Below, piece after piece: positions 48,101 to 60,835 of a stretch of 64,000 nucleotides of DNA. Origin of the DNA: Polyporus tsugae (Eukaryota; Basidiomycota; Agaricomycetes; Polyporales; Polyporaceae); the NCBI GenBank assembly GCA_024305745.1, contig JAHRBS010000010.1, positions 1,681,501-1,745,500 of the forward strand, given 5' to 3'. The translations under genes were made by a program, and so were the position numbers. The notes under the pieces were generated by a model that saw only the letters and a program-made list of their open reading frames with translations, was not told the DNA's origin and searched no databases. The stretch's first letter is position 1. Each line of letters opens with the position of its first letter.

Positions 48101-48421
48101 TATAAACCAGAGTGGAATAGATCCCCGTGAGACAGCAACACAAGGTCCACTGAAGGCGCACATCTACGTAGTGCGATGAATGTTAATGAATGTTTCGCGA
48201 CAGAACGAAAGGAGGACGGACACACACTCTTTCAGAGAATCACAGTACTTTTCCCATGCGGGGGACTCGCTCTCCTCCGTGTCTCCTTTAATCGGTTCTG
48301 GGCACCAGTCCGGAGATCCGCAGTCCAGGAGAATGCGCACATCGTCAACTTGCAGCAAGTATGCCAAGGGGACTGTGTGGTCCGAACGAGCGGCACCTGA
48401 CAGAGGAGTGAAGGTGATCAT
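45103..48421 (-). CDS. Cleavage and polyadenylation specificity factor subunit 2 (CPSF100/Cft2)
   Basis: A metallo-beta-lactamase/beta-CASP protein of about 900 residues with many introns. The N-terminus MITFTPLSGAARSDHTVPLAYLLQVDDVRILLDCGSPDW is diagnostic. SVDLVLLSHGDLFHSGLYPYA follows, in which the catalytic HxHxDH of the nuclease CPSF73 is degenerate, as expected for the inactive paralogue. Next come GLTIIPFNSGHSLGGTIWKI, ILYAVDMNHMRERHLDG, LLPCDSSSRVLELLVLLDQHW and the beta-CASP segment FFLSPQALMSAYSSKDPKLIL. A long acidic insert (DEAESESDDESDESNSDSDE) and EAKKRKEEEEAK-rich stretch precede EIYAPAQGDTVQIGQHTNSF. The C-terminus SDVYYVVRREVYSLLALVAA is typical. CPSF2 acts with CPSF73 in pre-mRNA 3' processing. 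Confidence 0.94.
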
Positions 48422-48930
48422 GGCGGCCTAGTCGTGATTCAGAGAAGCTAGTGCACAGTCTCAGCACATTCAAGCCAGCGTTGTAGGTGGAATTCCAAGA
48501 GTGAAGTGAAGTCAAGGCACGCCTCAGGAATGGCCACTAGAAGTTGAACCGCTGCTCAGGCTTGACGCGAACGCGCGCGCTCCGACAAGATCGGCATGTT
48601 ATTTGTCTCTGTTAGATTTCAAGGCTTTTACCAAACACAAGCAAACAACGTCTATTAGTCAATCCCCGGGCCTGTCTCACAAACCACTGACTCTTCTCGA
48701 ATGCGCCTGTGATAGCATCGAAAAAGTGTAAGTAACCGCGCCAGTAATATATTATGTTGTGATTGTTTTACAGTCAGCCTGAGTAGTGCCCACTGCCACG
48801 ACGGGGAAGAAGTCTGGACATATATAATACATCTCTTTTGAGCAGAGGACCGGTCTGTTTATCGAGCAATAACATTGTACATTACTGAAGGGTTTCATTA
48901 GAAACACATTATTCGTCTACATCGTGTCAT
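48422..48930. other. Intergenic stretch
   Basis: Holds the CPSF2 promoter and the 3' flank of the GlnRS gene, both minus strand. AT-rich segments around 48740-48780 and 48820-48840. No gene is recognised. Confidence 0.45.
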
Positions 48931-51733
48931 TCACGCAGTCTTGCCCGAGTCCTCCTTCAAGCTGACGATCCTGTTCAGCACGAGGTAGTCACCATCCCTC
49001 CTGCCCGCTTCCACCCCCTCCTCCAAGCACGCCAGCTTCGCATCCCTGTCCACCGTAAAGTACGCCACCCGCAGGCCCTGGAACCTGATCACCTCCTTCC
49101 CGATCAGTTGCTCGCTCGTTGCCTTGGGCGTGTCGTCGTGCTCGTGCGTCGGCGCGCCCTCGACGACGGGGCCCTTCGCCTCCGCACTGATCTTCAGCGC
49201 CTCCTCGGTGCGCCGGCTACTTTCCGCCTTCGCGTCCGCGTACGCCTTCTTCGCGAGCTGCCAGAAGCCGACTTCTACCATCGCGCCCTTGACGACCTCG
49301 AGCGAGTCTGGGTTGATGTCCGCGCGGAAGTCGGGTACTGCCGCAGACGGGTTCTCGCTCTTGAACAACTGGTGGAAGATGCGGGTCTCGTCGATCACCA
49401 CCGGGCTGCCCGAGGCTCGGTGCTCCGCGACCCACTGGATGAACGCCTTGGGCTTCTTGGGGGCACCCTCGTTTTCCGCGCGCACGACAATCTCGGTAAC
49501 TCGGCCGCTGGTGGGATCGGTCTTATGGGACACGTAGGTGACGGGCCAGGGGGCCTGGAAGAGACCGACGGTCTTCCCAGGCGCAAGGCGGAAGTAGTCC
49601 TTGGAATCCTCCAGACGGAAGTCGTCTGCGTCAATGTAGATCGTGCGCGTGAGCGGAACCTTCGAGATGCCCAGCTCGGGGACCTTCGGGTGAAGGGGCT
49701 TCTCGAGCCAGAGCAGGAAGTCCTCTGGAAGATTTTCGATGGTGACCTTCACCGGGCGCAATACCATGAGGAGGCGCGAAACGGTGCTCTCCAAGTACTG
49801 TCTGATTGTCTGCTCGAAGCGGACTGTCTGAATATTTGATGGTGCTGTGGAAACACCAAGGCCGCTGACGAATGAGAGGATTGCGCCGGGCGGGATACCA
49901 CGACGTCGAAGCGCGATGAGGGTGTACAGGCGAGGATCATCCCAGTCACGGACGTGGCCCTCCTTTACAAGCGCGAGGATCTTTCGTTTTGACATGATCG
50001 TCCCGGTAAGGTTGAGGCGGCCATACTCGGACTGACGGGGTTTGTAAACCTCGAGGGAGTCGCAGAGCCACTCATACGACTCGCGGGAAGCGATGAACTC
50101 CGTCGTACATAGCGAGTGCCTGATCTGTGGTGTAAACACTTTGGGCACTAGGAGAACGGAGAAGACACATACGTGATGTTTTCGAAGCTATCGCACAAAC
50201 AATGCGTGAAGTCGTATGTCGGATAGATCTTCCACTTGCCATGCGTTCTATGGTGAGGAGTAAGGAGAACACGGTAGGCCACCAGGTCCCACATCATAGT
50301 ATTGCCTGACTCGAGCTCCTGCTTCATCCGCAGGATAGCTTGTCCGGGCTGGTATTCGCCGTTCTTCATCTTCTCGAACTCCGCCAGAGACTCTTCTACA
50401 GGTCGTGTCCGGTGAACGCACGCTTTCCGAGGACCGCGCTCCTCGCCTCCCCGGTTCGCGAAGATCTCCTCCGCTATGGTCGCAATGAGAGGCGGGCCAA
50501 TATACCATGTATAGCTCGCTTACCTGTACAATGACAGACATACGCTTTGTCCCTGCGGATGCAATCTACGGCAAGTTCGTACAGGTTCTCAAAGTAGTCA
50601 CTTGAATACGTGATCTTCCATGGCTCGAAGCCAAGCCATCGGATGGTCTCTAGAATGCTCTCAAAGTACCTGCCTTCCTCGGCCTCGGGGTTGGTATCAT
50701 CGTAACGAAGATAGCAGTGGCCGCCGTGATGCGCGGCGTACCCGAAGTTCACGAAGATGGCCTTTGAGTGCCCAATGTGAAGGAAACCGTTTGGCTCGGG
50801 AGGAAACCGAGTGTGAACGATGCCCTTCGTCGCGCCAAGGTGCTTTTCGCGCAGATGGGGGTGGATCTGAGGATTCTCGCCGACCTTGTGGAGATGGCCC
50901 AGGAAGCCTTCCTGGAAAACTGAACGGGAGGACGACGCGGATGTGGCAGACTCCGAAGGGGCCTTGGCAGCGTTAGCAGGTTCTTTCTTGGCTTCCTGTT
51001 AACAAAATGTTATCAAATATACCGAAAGATGTGAGTGAAGTGTACCTTCGGCGGAGGCTTGCCGCTTTGCTTCGCGCCGAAATTCTCAATGAAAGCGCTC
51101 TCGACAGCGTTCTTGAGCTCCAACGCGTTCGCCCAGCGAAGGTCCGTGCCCTTCAGACCACCGATCGCGGCACCGAGGTTGTTCCATCCGGTGTAGGCAC
51201 TGGATGTAACGTACTCCTTCACGCGAGCAGCGAGTTGCTCGGCCGTGATGCTGAAGCCTGCCAGAAAACTCGTTCGTCTCTAACATACTTACCTCAATAT
51301 GGGGGCATGCTCACCAACACCAGTGCTCTTGTTGAAGTCCGTCTCGTCCACCGGAAGGGAATGGCCATCGAGGTACTTAACCGCCTCTACCGCACAGCAA
51401 AATCGTTACATCTCGCACACGCAAGCCAAACCAATCGCACTCACCTGAGACCTGGTCGGTGGTCTTCAGTCGACCATCCAAAACGGCATCAACCGCGTAG
51501 CTCCGCTCCCCGTCCCCGAGCTTGCTTCCCTGGACCGCAAGCGCTGCGAGCAATACGGCCTGCTTCTCGTCGAGGTTCTTGTTCACGAGATCATGGGACT
51601 CGATGATGCCCTTGAGAGTGCTCGCGCTCTTGGGGCTCTTGGCCGCCTCCGCCGCCTTGGACTGGGTGAGTCCGATCTTCTTGAAGAGTTCAACGAGCTC
51701 GGCCGTCTCAGGTGCATCCGCCTTCGGAGCCAT
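48931..51733 (-). CDS. Glutaminyl-tRNA synthetase, cytosolic
   Basis: Class I synthetase of about 810 residues. The N-terminal domain ([45 protein letters not shown]) matches the eukaryote-specific GlnRS N-terminal region. A short linker rich in Ala/Ser/Lys follows. The catalytic core shows [20 protein letters not shown] (HIGH motif, about 50768-50779). [19 protein letters not shown] is the GlnRS/GluRS ATP site, and [20 protein letters not shown] also fits. The KMSKS equivalent is in [11 protein letters not shown], then [18 protein letters not shown]. The last exon, 405 codons, is the anticodon-binding beta-barrel domain and ends [15 protein letters not shown]. The presence of the N-terminal domain and HIGH context separates it from GluRS. 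It has several 50-70 bp introns in its 5' half. Confidence 0.94.
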
Positions 51734-52175
51734 GAACGAGATTTCGCTTGTGTGCTGAGCGCGATGAGTTGTCTTGCTGCGCGATTTGGAGACGAGGAAA
51801 ATGAGATGAGCGTTGAGCCACTGTAGTGATGATGATAGTTATCTGCAAGGAGTCAATCCACCGCGCCCCAGACGCTGTTGCTTGACTCGGTTCTCAGGAT
51901 ATGCCCAAATCGATCAATACGCTCGATCTCGTTCGCAAGATCTCCTGGCAATCCCGAGCTCCGTCCTTGAGCGCTCCGCGCACAGTGCGTTCCGAGGACG
52001 TCAAATACAAGCACGCTCAAGCACATGTTTGTATGGTTCACAAATGTCTGGAATGTGGACGCAAAAAGTATAGCGAAACGCAGAGCGGTAAAGTTGATGC
52101 TATAATAATATAGTACATGCTTCTTCAATCACGGACACAACTTCTGGTGCGAGCGGCGTGTTTCAGAACCGAATT
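51734..52175. other. Intergenic stretch
   Basis: Upstream of GlnRS and downstream of the third P450. No gene seen; contains the GlnRS promoter. Confidence 0.45.
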
Positions 52176-54832
52176 TTATGCAACGATATCGGTCTCGGTC
52201 ACGCCCATCTTCACCCAGCAACCACCCTGTAAAGTCCCAGGGCGGTCAGCAACTAGCCAAGGCTTGGACCGCACGAGCGCACTTACTTTAGCAAAGAGGG
52301 TGAAATGCGACTTGGGCGCGATCTGCTCCCGAGCCTTGCGCCCCTCGCACTCGGCCCATTGTGCAGGCGGGCGGGAGTCAGCTGGCTGAGCTGTGAGGTC
52401 AAGTTCTATTGAAGAGAAGTTTTGGAGCAGGCGGATCATAAAGAATGACATCTCGTTGTATGCAAACTGTTAGACATGAAACGATCAGTATCCAGCGGTG
52501 AAGTGAAGAACCGAATGTGTCTGACCTGTTGACCCAAGCAGATGCGCGGTCCGGCGTTGAACGGAAGGAATATGAAGGGGTTAGGTACGAGGTACTTTCC
52601 AACGCGCTCGTCGATGAACCGGTCAGGATCAAATTCTTGTGCTAGATACGAACGTCGGAATGTCAGGTTGCACGAGTTCTGGGATAGTAAATGACAGACC
52701 AGTGGGGCCCCAGTAGACGGGGTCCCGGTGCATGTTGATAAGAGAGTATGAGATGCTGAAACGGAATGCATGTCAGAACGTCGCTCTTCTTCCAGACCAG
52801 CTAAAACATAAACATACGCTGTCTTGGCGGGAATATATATCGGTTTTCCAGTAGGGTCGGCGTTCGGCAGGGTGCCTTCTTTGATGGAGAACCTGATAGA
52901 TCGGTCAGATAAAAATTGGTCGCCGGACGGTGGCAACAAACTAGTTGCCTGATATCGAACGGCCTGACAACAGACTAAGTCAGCGGAGTTCAATGTGCCA
53001 TGGATGAACGTTTAAACACTTACACAGGGGGATAGAGCCGGAGCGTCTCTGCAGAAGGCAAAATGAGTACAATGTATCCGACCATCATTATTGGGCACTT
53101 ACCATTCAGGAAGGCACGAAGGTACTTCATGTTGCGGACGTCGTCGTAGGTCGGACGACGCTGGAAGCCAACGTGCTCCGCAATCTCCTCACGAAGACGC
53201 TTGAGGATATGCGGATGTTGACACAACAGGTAGACACCGAATGTGAGCGCAGCAGCGGTCTATCCCATGAGAAGCATCAGCGATGGAGCTCAGGACGGCC
53301 GGACGTTATTGACAATGTCGCACCGTGTCACGACCGGCAAGCAGAATGTTCAAAGTCTCGTCGTGTAGGAGCTTGTAGTCTACATTCAGTAAAGAATTAG
53401 TCGATATTTGAACAAAAACCATCAGGAGAACAACGTACCCGATGTTTGCTTCACTAAATGATCGAGGAGCGCTTCGTCGTCCTGGCCTTCGTTATCATCA
53501 ATGCCGATGCCCGCCTTCTCGTGCTCCTCCTTCTTGCGGAGGGCCTCTTGAAGAAGCGGGTCGATGAACGCATCGACAATCGACATAGGCTCATCCGTCT
53601 TCGATTTGAAAACCTCCTTGAGTGGCCAGAGCCAACCAACGCGAGGCCGCTCAGCCACGATGAGCTGTGCGGTCGCGAAAGCATGCGGGAACTTCTCCTT
53701 GATAGACTTGGGCTCTTCGACCGTGCTGTGAGGAGACATACCGTTGGGGTAGGGCATAGGTGAGTGGAGACTGTGTACGCAGTTCCCGAAAAGGAATTCG
53801 GTAGCGGAGTCGAGGGTGAACCGCGCGATTAGCTCCTGGAAGTCGAATGCGATATTGGCCTGGGAGCGCTCCCTGATCTTGCTGAGAGCAGTATCTGAAA
53901 AACGGGGGATTCAGCCCATAGAAAGGAGGATGCCTTGAGTACGGCGTACCGGCATGACGGTCGAATAAATCGAAATGGCTGATGCGTTCGCGGCTGAAGA
54001 AGGGTCGAGACATTGATCGGTGGAATTTCCACATCTCCCCTGCATCCAACATAAGCGGTGTCAACGTCTTCCGGACAAGAACAGACTTACCGTCCGAGTT
54101 GAACACACCAGTCCCGAACAGGGAGTCGGTGAAATGGTGGAACATTTCGCCTATAGAGAGAGTAGGTTCGTAAGCTCGGAGGAATTATACACTAAACAGG
54201 ATATGCCCACCCTTCTCGTAGTTCTGGAAGTCCGTAGCTAGAATAGCCTGCGCATTTGCTTGAGCTCCCCTTGCACTTCGGTTCCTGAACGCCGATACAC
54301 ACCTTCACAACGTTGGGATCCTGGGTCGAGTACTGCATGTCCCAGAACACATTGAACTGAAAGATTGGCGCGCCGCACTGCCCGAAACCAAAGTCGAACA
54401 TATCCGCTGAAACGCGTTGTCAAAGTCACAGTTGCGAATTCAATAAGACACAGCAAGCCGTGCATTGCACGGACATGAGCCTGAGCGAGGATGTTACTCA
54501 CAAGGATAGCCAGTCTCAAACGCATCCAGTATCCTCTCCAAGATGTCCCAATTGCCGAACCGGTGGCCCTTCATCTCTGGGGGCAAGACGGCCCCGAGAC
54601 GCGCCGCGCCGCGCTGGAAGGAACGGTACTTCCACCATATGCGCACGGTCAACAAGAGAGGACCACTGAGGACCGCTGCGAGGATCCAGGCCCAGGTTGG
54701 GAGGACGTTGTGGGAAGCGGCGTCGGCTACGCGCGAGATGGCGTACACTCCGAACGGTGGCGCAAAGACGAGGAGGAGGAGCTTGAAGAGGAAAGGCACC
54801 CCCGGCGGCAGCAGCTTGCGGCTCTGAGTCAT
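52176..54832 (-). CDS. Cytochrome P450 monooxygenase, CYP63-like (second intact copy)
   Basis: About 600 residues, many introns. The N-terminus [20 protein letters not shown] and a second membrane helix ([20 protein letters not shown]) anchor it in the endoplasmic reticulum. [36 protein letters not shown], and the oxygen-activation segment [20 protein letters not shown] are present. ETLRLYPPV gives ExxR and [15 protein letters not shown] the heme loop. The C-terminus is [16 protein letters not shown]. It is clearly paralogous to the P450 pair at 39-44 kb but more diverged from them than they are from each other (for example [16 protein letters not shown] against [16 protein letters not shown]). 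CPSF2 and GlnRS lie between, so the three are a dispersed cluster. Substrate unknown. Confidence 0.9.
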
Positions 54833-55634
54833 GGCGAAGTGAAGTGCGCCAGTCGCTGTAGTGGCGAGGACTGACGAGGCTGCAAGCTCAACGACGTATC
54901 GCCAGTGATGATATTTCGTTGTGCAGAGCGAGACTTGGCCAAGGAGGAGCCCAGCGCAGAGGGGCAGCGCACCGTAGCGTTGGGAGCGAAGTCCAGTATC
55001 TTGTAAGGTGTTGATCCCACCGCACCATGACGGAATATGAAAATAAGAATCATATGCATGGCCCTCCCCATGACCCATTTCGGGTTTAGAACAACTGCAG
55101 CCATTGAACATACCCGTGCGGCGTGCGGCACACTACTTGTCGCCTTCGTTGCATGGTCACCTGGGAGTCTTCCCTGCCCTTGAAAATATAGATACTGAGA
55201 AATCGCCGCGTGCAAAAACATAGGGCTCGAGCAACATACAGGTGAGAAATTGGGTGGATGCGTCATCATCGGAGTAAAGTCGCTAAACCTGTCCACCTTC
55301 CTGAGCGTCTGTCTGAGCCACGGCGGAGACATGGGCCATGTCAGGACGCAGCGTTTGTCGCATACATACTTCTCACGTAGGTTTTTGGACCATCCGAGGC
55401 GTGACTGAGAATATGGCCGAGTAGGGACCGCGGAAGGATGCACAACTCCTTGATTCTGACTTCTCGGACAAGTAAATGTGAACTGCAGTGGAGATGATCT
55501 ATCATGTATTATCCCACGACATTCGGAAGTACTACCCTACAATCGAGTCCATCTCCCAGATCCACTAAATGGAAAGATCGCTACAGTCCATATAGAAAAC
55601 CCTCATCCCCAAACAACCAGCAAGATCAACACAG
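54833..55634. other. Intergenic stretch (about 800 bp)
   Basis: Upstream of the second intact P450 and downstream of the GH79 gene. Minus-strand ORF 54829-55443 shows no family motif. Nothing supportable as a gene. Confidence 0.45.
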
Positions 55635-57670
55635 TCACACGCTAGATGCCAAAACCTCAACAAGCACACCCAACAAACCAAAGGCCGCAATCCCGCCCGC
55701 CGCCCGAGTCCTCTCCCCTGAGTTTTTCGAAGAAGAGGTTTGGTTGTTACCGTTGTTGCTCGTCGTGCCCGTGCTGTTTGTCGCCGATGCACCCGACTCG
55801 CCTACGAACACAACCGCGAGGCCCGGGCCCGGCACTTGGATCGTGCAGCCCCCAGTGCACGAGACGGTCTTGTCGGCGACGCTGCTCGCGAACGTCGCCT
55901 GCACCGGGTTCGCGTCGCCCACACCCGCATACGTCTGCCCGCCCCACGCGATGTTCGTCTTCTCGGCGATCGAGGACGCGGCGAGGTAGCGGATGGTAAT
56001 GTTGCCGTACGACGCGGGGATGAACGACGGGTCGATGGCGTAGTCCGACATTGTGCCCGAGACGTTCTTGAAGTTGATGATCACGAGGCTGTGGACGACG
56101 TTCTGGGATCCATCGTAGATGGCGTAGCCGGCGTGGACCTGTGAGGCATCCGCCATCGAGTTCTTGATGTTCAGGTCGACCACACGGCTCCCGTTGGTTG
56201 ACTGGAGGGCCGCGGCGACGGGAAGCATGCCATAGAACGGCGCATTCGTCGTCCAGACGCCATTCGCTCCTGCGACACCGGCTGGGGGATCGAACATGTT
56301 GTACGTGACGCCTCGCTCGCGGACATGGAGGTACGCGCCGGAGTAACCGACGGAAGCCATCTGCAGGGCGTAGTCGGCCGTCCAGAGGGAAGCCCCGAAG
56401 ACGTTAGAGATGCCATCGACGCCACCGCAAGACACGCTGTTGAATTCGTCCATCAGGACGGACTTCTTTGCCTGGAAGGCAATCTGGATTCCTTGCTGTT
56501 GCCACTGTGCCAAACTGACGGTGTTAGCGTGGACGACGTAGTGCTCGATGCCGAACGCCGTGGTCCCCCGACAGTTGTCCTGAGGGTAGTGTTGCAGGGT
56601 GATGTATTTGAGCTGCTGCTTGTACTGGTCGAGCCAGCCCGATTGGAGAACGCCAGCAAGATCCTGGCGAAAATGCATGTGGGCATGTGCGACATTATGA
56701 AGCTGGAAGCCTCACTAACCCAGGCGCAGCAGATAGTAGGGCCTGCGATGTTATTCTGTGACAAAACATTCCCTTGCGGTGTGGCCTTAAGATTATTGAA
56801 TACAGTCAAGTAGTCCTGGGTAACGAGGGCTGTATGTCAACATGACTTCACCTAGAAATGCATGGGTACATACTCCGATGTAGTCCTGCGTCGTGTAGTT
56901 GGCGATGCCAGGGCGTTGGCCGTGCGCAGTGTACAGATCGGGCTCCTATGGTTCGAAAGAAATGTTAGCATGATAATCCAGAAACCGAACCGTTCCACGA
57001 AAATTGAACCCACATTGCCCAACAGGAACGCATCAAGGTCGTCGCCCAACGCCTTGGACGCATCGCCAGCCAACAGCGGAATATCGGTGTCGTTCGGCGT
57101 CCGCAGGCTCAAGCCTAGAATACATGAATTCAAATGCGTTAGCTAAGGCGCCATTTGAGCGCATCATGTCCTCGTGGAACACGTTCCGCCAGTAAGGGCT
57201 GTGCACGCACCGATAAGGTACTGGACGCCGCCAACCTGCGAACTAATGCCCTTCATCACCTCGAACAGCTGAGACCCATAGTCTACCGGCTGGTCGTTTG
57301 AGTTCGCGTTCGGGTCCGTAAACTGGATGATGCTCTGTTGGTTCGGTACGTACGTCGAGCTGTCCATCGAGTTGCCGCCCAGCCGCAGACGGACGGGCTT
57401 GCCGGAGGCATGCTGCTGCAGCGTCGAGAGGTACTTGACGAAGGGCTCGGGGATCTGGTCCGTGGAGTTGCCCATGTAGTAGTTGATGAATGACAGTTCC
57501 ATGGAGATGCCCAGGAAATTTGAGGAGACAACATTGGCGTCCGCAGATGGAGGATTCGCGGGTGGAGTAACTGCAACAGCAGCAAATGCGGAGTGGATGG
57601 AAGCGAGGAGGAATACTGTGCGGTAGAGGGAGGTAGCCCAAAGACGATTCTCCCGAGAGGAGGGCATCAT
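55635..57670 (-). CDS. Glycoside hydrolase family 79 (beta-glucuronidase-like), predicted GPI-anchored
   Basis: About 580 residues in four to five exons. A signal peptide (VFLLASIHSAFAAVAV) precedes VVSSNFLGISMELSFINYYMG and VRLRLGGNSMDSSTYVPN. The acid/base Glu is in FLLGNEPDLYTAHGQ, where an intron falls inside GNEPD. AGPTICCAWDLAGVLQSGW and LQHYPQDNC follow, and the nucleophile Glu is in SVLMDEFNSVSCGG. The GH79 C-terminal beta-domain runs from YNMFDPPAGVAG to QVPGPGLAVVFVG. The tail is Ser/Asn/Thr-rich and ends in a hydrophobic segment (AAFGLLGVLVEVLASSV) preceded by small residues, which fits a GPI signal. GH79 enzymes remove 4-O-methyl-glucuronic or glucuronic acid from arabinogalactan and related plant glycans. 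Two adjacent ATGs (57670 and 57667) are equivalent starts. Confidence 0.9.
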
Positions 57671-58804
57671 GCGTGAGGGCGTTGTGTCGGAAAAGAAGGG
57701 AAAGGAAAGGAGCGGCAGCGCAAGGGGTGCGAGGATTAGGTTGGGGAGGGAAACCTTGCCGAATGCCTGAATGGCAGCTTTATCTGCTATTCAACCATGG
57801 AGGGGATATTGGATATGAGCAGAGACGCCATCTTTGTTTCGAGAACAGTACCGGGGAGTTACGACACACATGGACATCAGTGCACATCGCGGGACATTGT
57901 GTAAGAGGCGCCAGGGCTGGACAGATCAGCGATTCTGAACAGCAAGTCCGACTCGGACCCCCGATCTCATGAGGCCTAGGGAGGCCTTGTCGTTACCTTG
58001 CAATTGGCCCTGCTTTCACCGCCAGCTTTAAAGGTGCTGCCTCCATGTTACTAGCCTTCACTGACAATGATGATACCATATGACCTGCACTCCAGTGCCC
58101 GTCACGGTCAGGATATTGGTGTCAATGCGTATGCGTTGGTATGTTAAGCCTGTAGGGAGGTTGACGGTCAAAAGGCGGCCGAAGAGACGACAGCCTTGAG
58201 AACAAACCTTTTCGAAGGGCGGACTCCAGATGCCCTATTCGGAGTTACGCGCTACGCCGGAGTGCTTTCATGTAAGTCAAGGTATCAGTACATAAGCCAG
58301 CCTGCAATTCCCCACTCACAATGAGTGTCAGAAACTACATACTTGCACAAACTTGCACGGTTGAAAGTTGCACGCACCATTGACGGTACTATAGTCATAC
58401 ATCAGTTTCGTGTATCTCAATAACTTATGATGATGAACGTACTAGTACACATTCGGAACCCGGGCACTGCATGCCGTCTGGAGAACTCAAGCGTCGAGCC
58501 TCCTGCCGGTCCGATATGATCGCAAGGCATCAACGAATCGCGAAGAAAAGCTAGCGCCTGGGCGTACTATGTACGCGGTCCCATGCGGCCCCGAGTGGAG
58601 CCCGTGGAGGCACAGTACTGGAAATGTTGACGGGGAGGTGGGATAGATTTTTGGTGTATCAATCGCCAAGACCTATTAGTGTACAACGAGCTCAATATTT
58701 GTCAGAGTGAAAGTCGCGATGCCAAGCCATTCTCATTCAAGTGCCATCATCTCCCAGATAGCGACTGTCCGTAAGGTATACCTAAGGTATACCCGCCCGC
58801 CAAC
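57671..58804. other. Intergenic stretch (about 1.1 kb)
   Basis: Contains the GH79 promoter and the 3' flank of the AAA+ gene. Around 58772-58796 a short direct repeat (taaggtata twice) is present. No gene is recognised. Confidence 0.5.
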
Positions 58805-60835
58805 CTACGCAGCGAACGACCTGCCAAAGGACAGGCCGAGGTCGCGTAGCTCCCTCCTCTGACTTTGAGCGCCAGCCTCTGCCGGGTCTGCTACGCCAGG
58901 CATGGATCCAGGCATTCTCCCGACAGCACCTGCGGTAGCATCCCAGATGCGACCCAGGCTCAAAAAGCGCTCGTCTATCTGGGTCAGACGGCCGGCGTTG
59001 GGCTGAGGAGGAGACGGCCGCGCTCTAGCTGAGACCGCGGGGGCAGAACCGAGCTGAGACAGCTTGTCCTTACCCTTGTCGAGTTGGTCGCGAAGGGACT
59101 TGACCTGCCCCTTCAACACATCTCCAAACTCCGGCTTGTCGTCGTCTTCAAAACCAGCCAGCAACACGAGGGAGGAGATGCTGTCGTTGGTACGATTACG
59201 TGAGAACGCATAACCACGAGGAGATGAATGGTACGCACAATGCTTCTTTCAGATAGGCGAAGCTGAAACCGTCGGTCTCGGAGGCGATTTCTTTGACGAG
59301 ACTGTCGGGGAATATGATCTTCTTGTTCCCCTTCAGCTTGCCTTGCCAGTATTGGACATACAAAGTACGCTCCTCCTCGTCGGGGTCAGGGAACTCGCTG
59401 CGGTTACGCGATCCGGAACCGGTTCGTGAGTAGAAAACGACGAAAGACAGGCTGTTGACCTACTATTTCCGATCGAAACGACTCGGACGGCTGTTCAGAG
59501 CAGGATCCAGTCGGTCGAAGTGGTTGGTGGTACCGATGATCAGCAAGCCATCGTTGCCTTGGAGACCGTCAAGCTGGTTCAGGAAGAACGATCGGTTTGA
59601 ATCGTTGATGAGCGAATCCAAGTCTTCGAGGATCAAGACACATGGAGCCATCTGTCTTGCTTTCTCGAAGACGGCCTGCATGGAACCCTCCTCGCCCATC
59701 CAGGACTTGAACGACTTCACATAGAGAGGGGCGTAACCTTTCTGATCACAGTCCTTCATGATTGCTTTCAAGCTGATCGTCTTTCCGTTTCCTGAAGCAC
59801 AACTGAGTTCGCATATGAAAGAAGAAGATGTCGTCTCACATACCTGGCGGACCCCACATGATCAGACCACGCTTTCGAAGCGAGTCATCAGCGACTAGAA
59901 ATAGCAGCAGGAAGGGATCAGCCTACCTTCCAGGGGATTGCCAAAGACTTGTACAGGTCTTCAGAGTCAAAGAAGCCATAGACGTCTTTCTGCATTGCGG
60001 TCTTGAACTTCTCTTTCAAGATGACGTCGGCCCAGTTGGCTTTCTGTATATCCAACCACAAACTGTGGTCCTTTTGCCAGAAGCCCGAGTTGAAGACGAG
60101 CACCTCCTCGTGCAACTGTGAGGCCCAGGCTCCGGCTGCGAGCAAAAGGGCGCGTGCCGGTTGCTCAGGCCCTTCATGAAGGATGTAGTGCTGGACTATG
60201 CTGCCGAGGCCATAAGGGTACTACAGAACCCAATAAGCCACAGTCTTCGCAAGACAGTACGTACTCACTTTGACAACGTAGAGGAGATATTCGTATTTCT
60301 GCGAGGACAGCTGAGCGACGGATACGATCGAAGACCGTTTGCCAGACACTCACGTCCCACGCGATACGGAACGACCCAAACGAGATTTGGTCCACGAGGA
60401 CACCGGGGATGTTGGAGAGACGTCTGGCGAGGGGAACGAAATACACATTTGTGATCAAGTCAGGGGGAGACATCGGTTGGACGAGAGCACCGGGGAAGCC
60501 GAGAAGGTTGATGGTACCGTCGTATGCAAGCACGACGGAGTGCTTAGGGTAGAGCTTGCGGAGCTGTCGTGCCCTGTCCCCGTGTCAGATTCACAACCGA
60601 CCGCACAAGGCGATAGAAACCAACCCAAATACCGGGGGCTCGCTAAACCTGTTGGACGCTACAATTCGAAGATGGGTACGCGGACGTGTCTTGGCGTGGA
60701 GGAACACCCACCCTGGTCGATCCATGGATCATAGAGAGGGTCAATAGCAGCAGCATGATGCACGGGAGTCTCCTCTTCGAAGGTGACCTTGATGAACGCG
60801 TCTTCAAGATCTTTGGGGCTCATGGAAGTGGCCAT
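58805..60835 (-). CDS. AAA+ ATPase of unknown role
   Basis: A single-AAA-domain protein of roughly 550 residues. The N-terminus MATSMSPKDLEDAFIKVTFEEE is not a transit peptide. An N-terminal domain follows with VVLAYDGTINLLGFPGALVQP, ARRLSNIPGVLVDQISFGSFRI and ALLLAAGAWASQLHEEVLVF. The AAA module shows LRKRGLIMWGPPGNGKTISL (Walker A, interrupted by an intron after GPPG), CVLILEDLDSLI (Walker B DExD-like), LLIIGTTNHFDRLDPAL (sensor 1) and SRPSRFDRKY (Arg finger region). The C-terminus is Pro/Ala-rich and disordered with LTQIDERFLSLGRIWDA. It resembles uncharacterised fungal AAA proteins; I see no BCS1 N-terminal domain, zinc protease or membrane helix. It is divergent from TOM20, 239 bp apart. 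Confidence 0.82.

Noticed and set aside
49108..49839. 243-codon plus-strand ORF inside GlnRS
   Set aside because: It is the antisense shadow of the large last exon of GlnRS, with no independent motif.
38780..54832. Secondary-metabolite gene cluster centred on the P450s
   Set aside because: No polyketide synthase, peptide synthetase, terpene cyclase, transporter or cluster regulator is present, and the interspersed genes are housekeeping.
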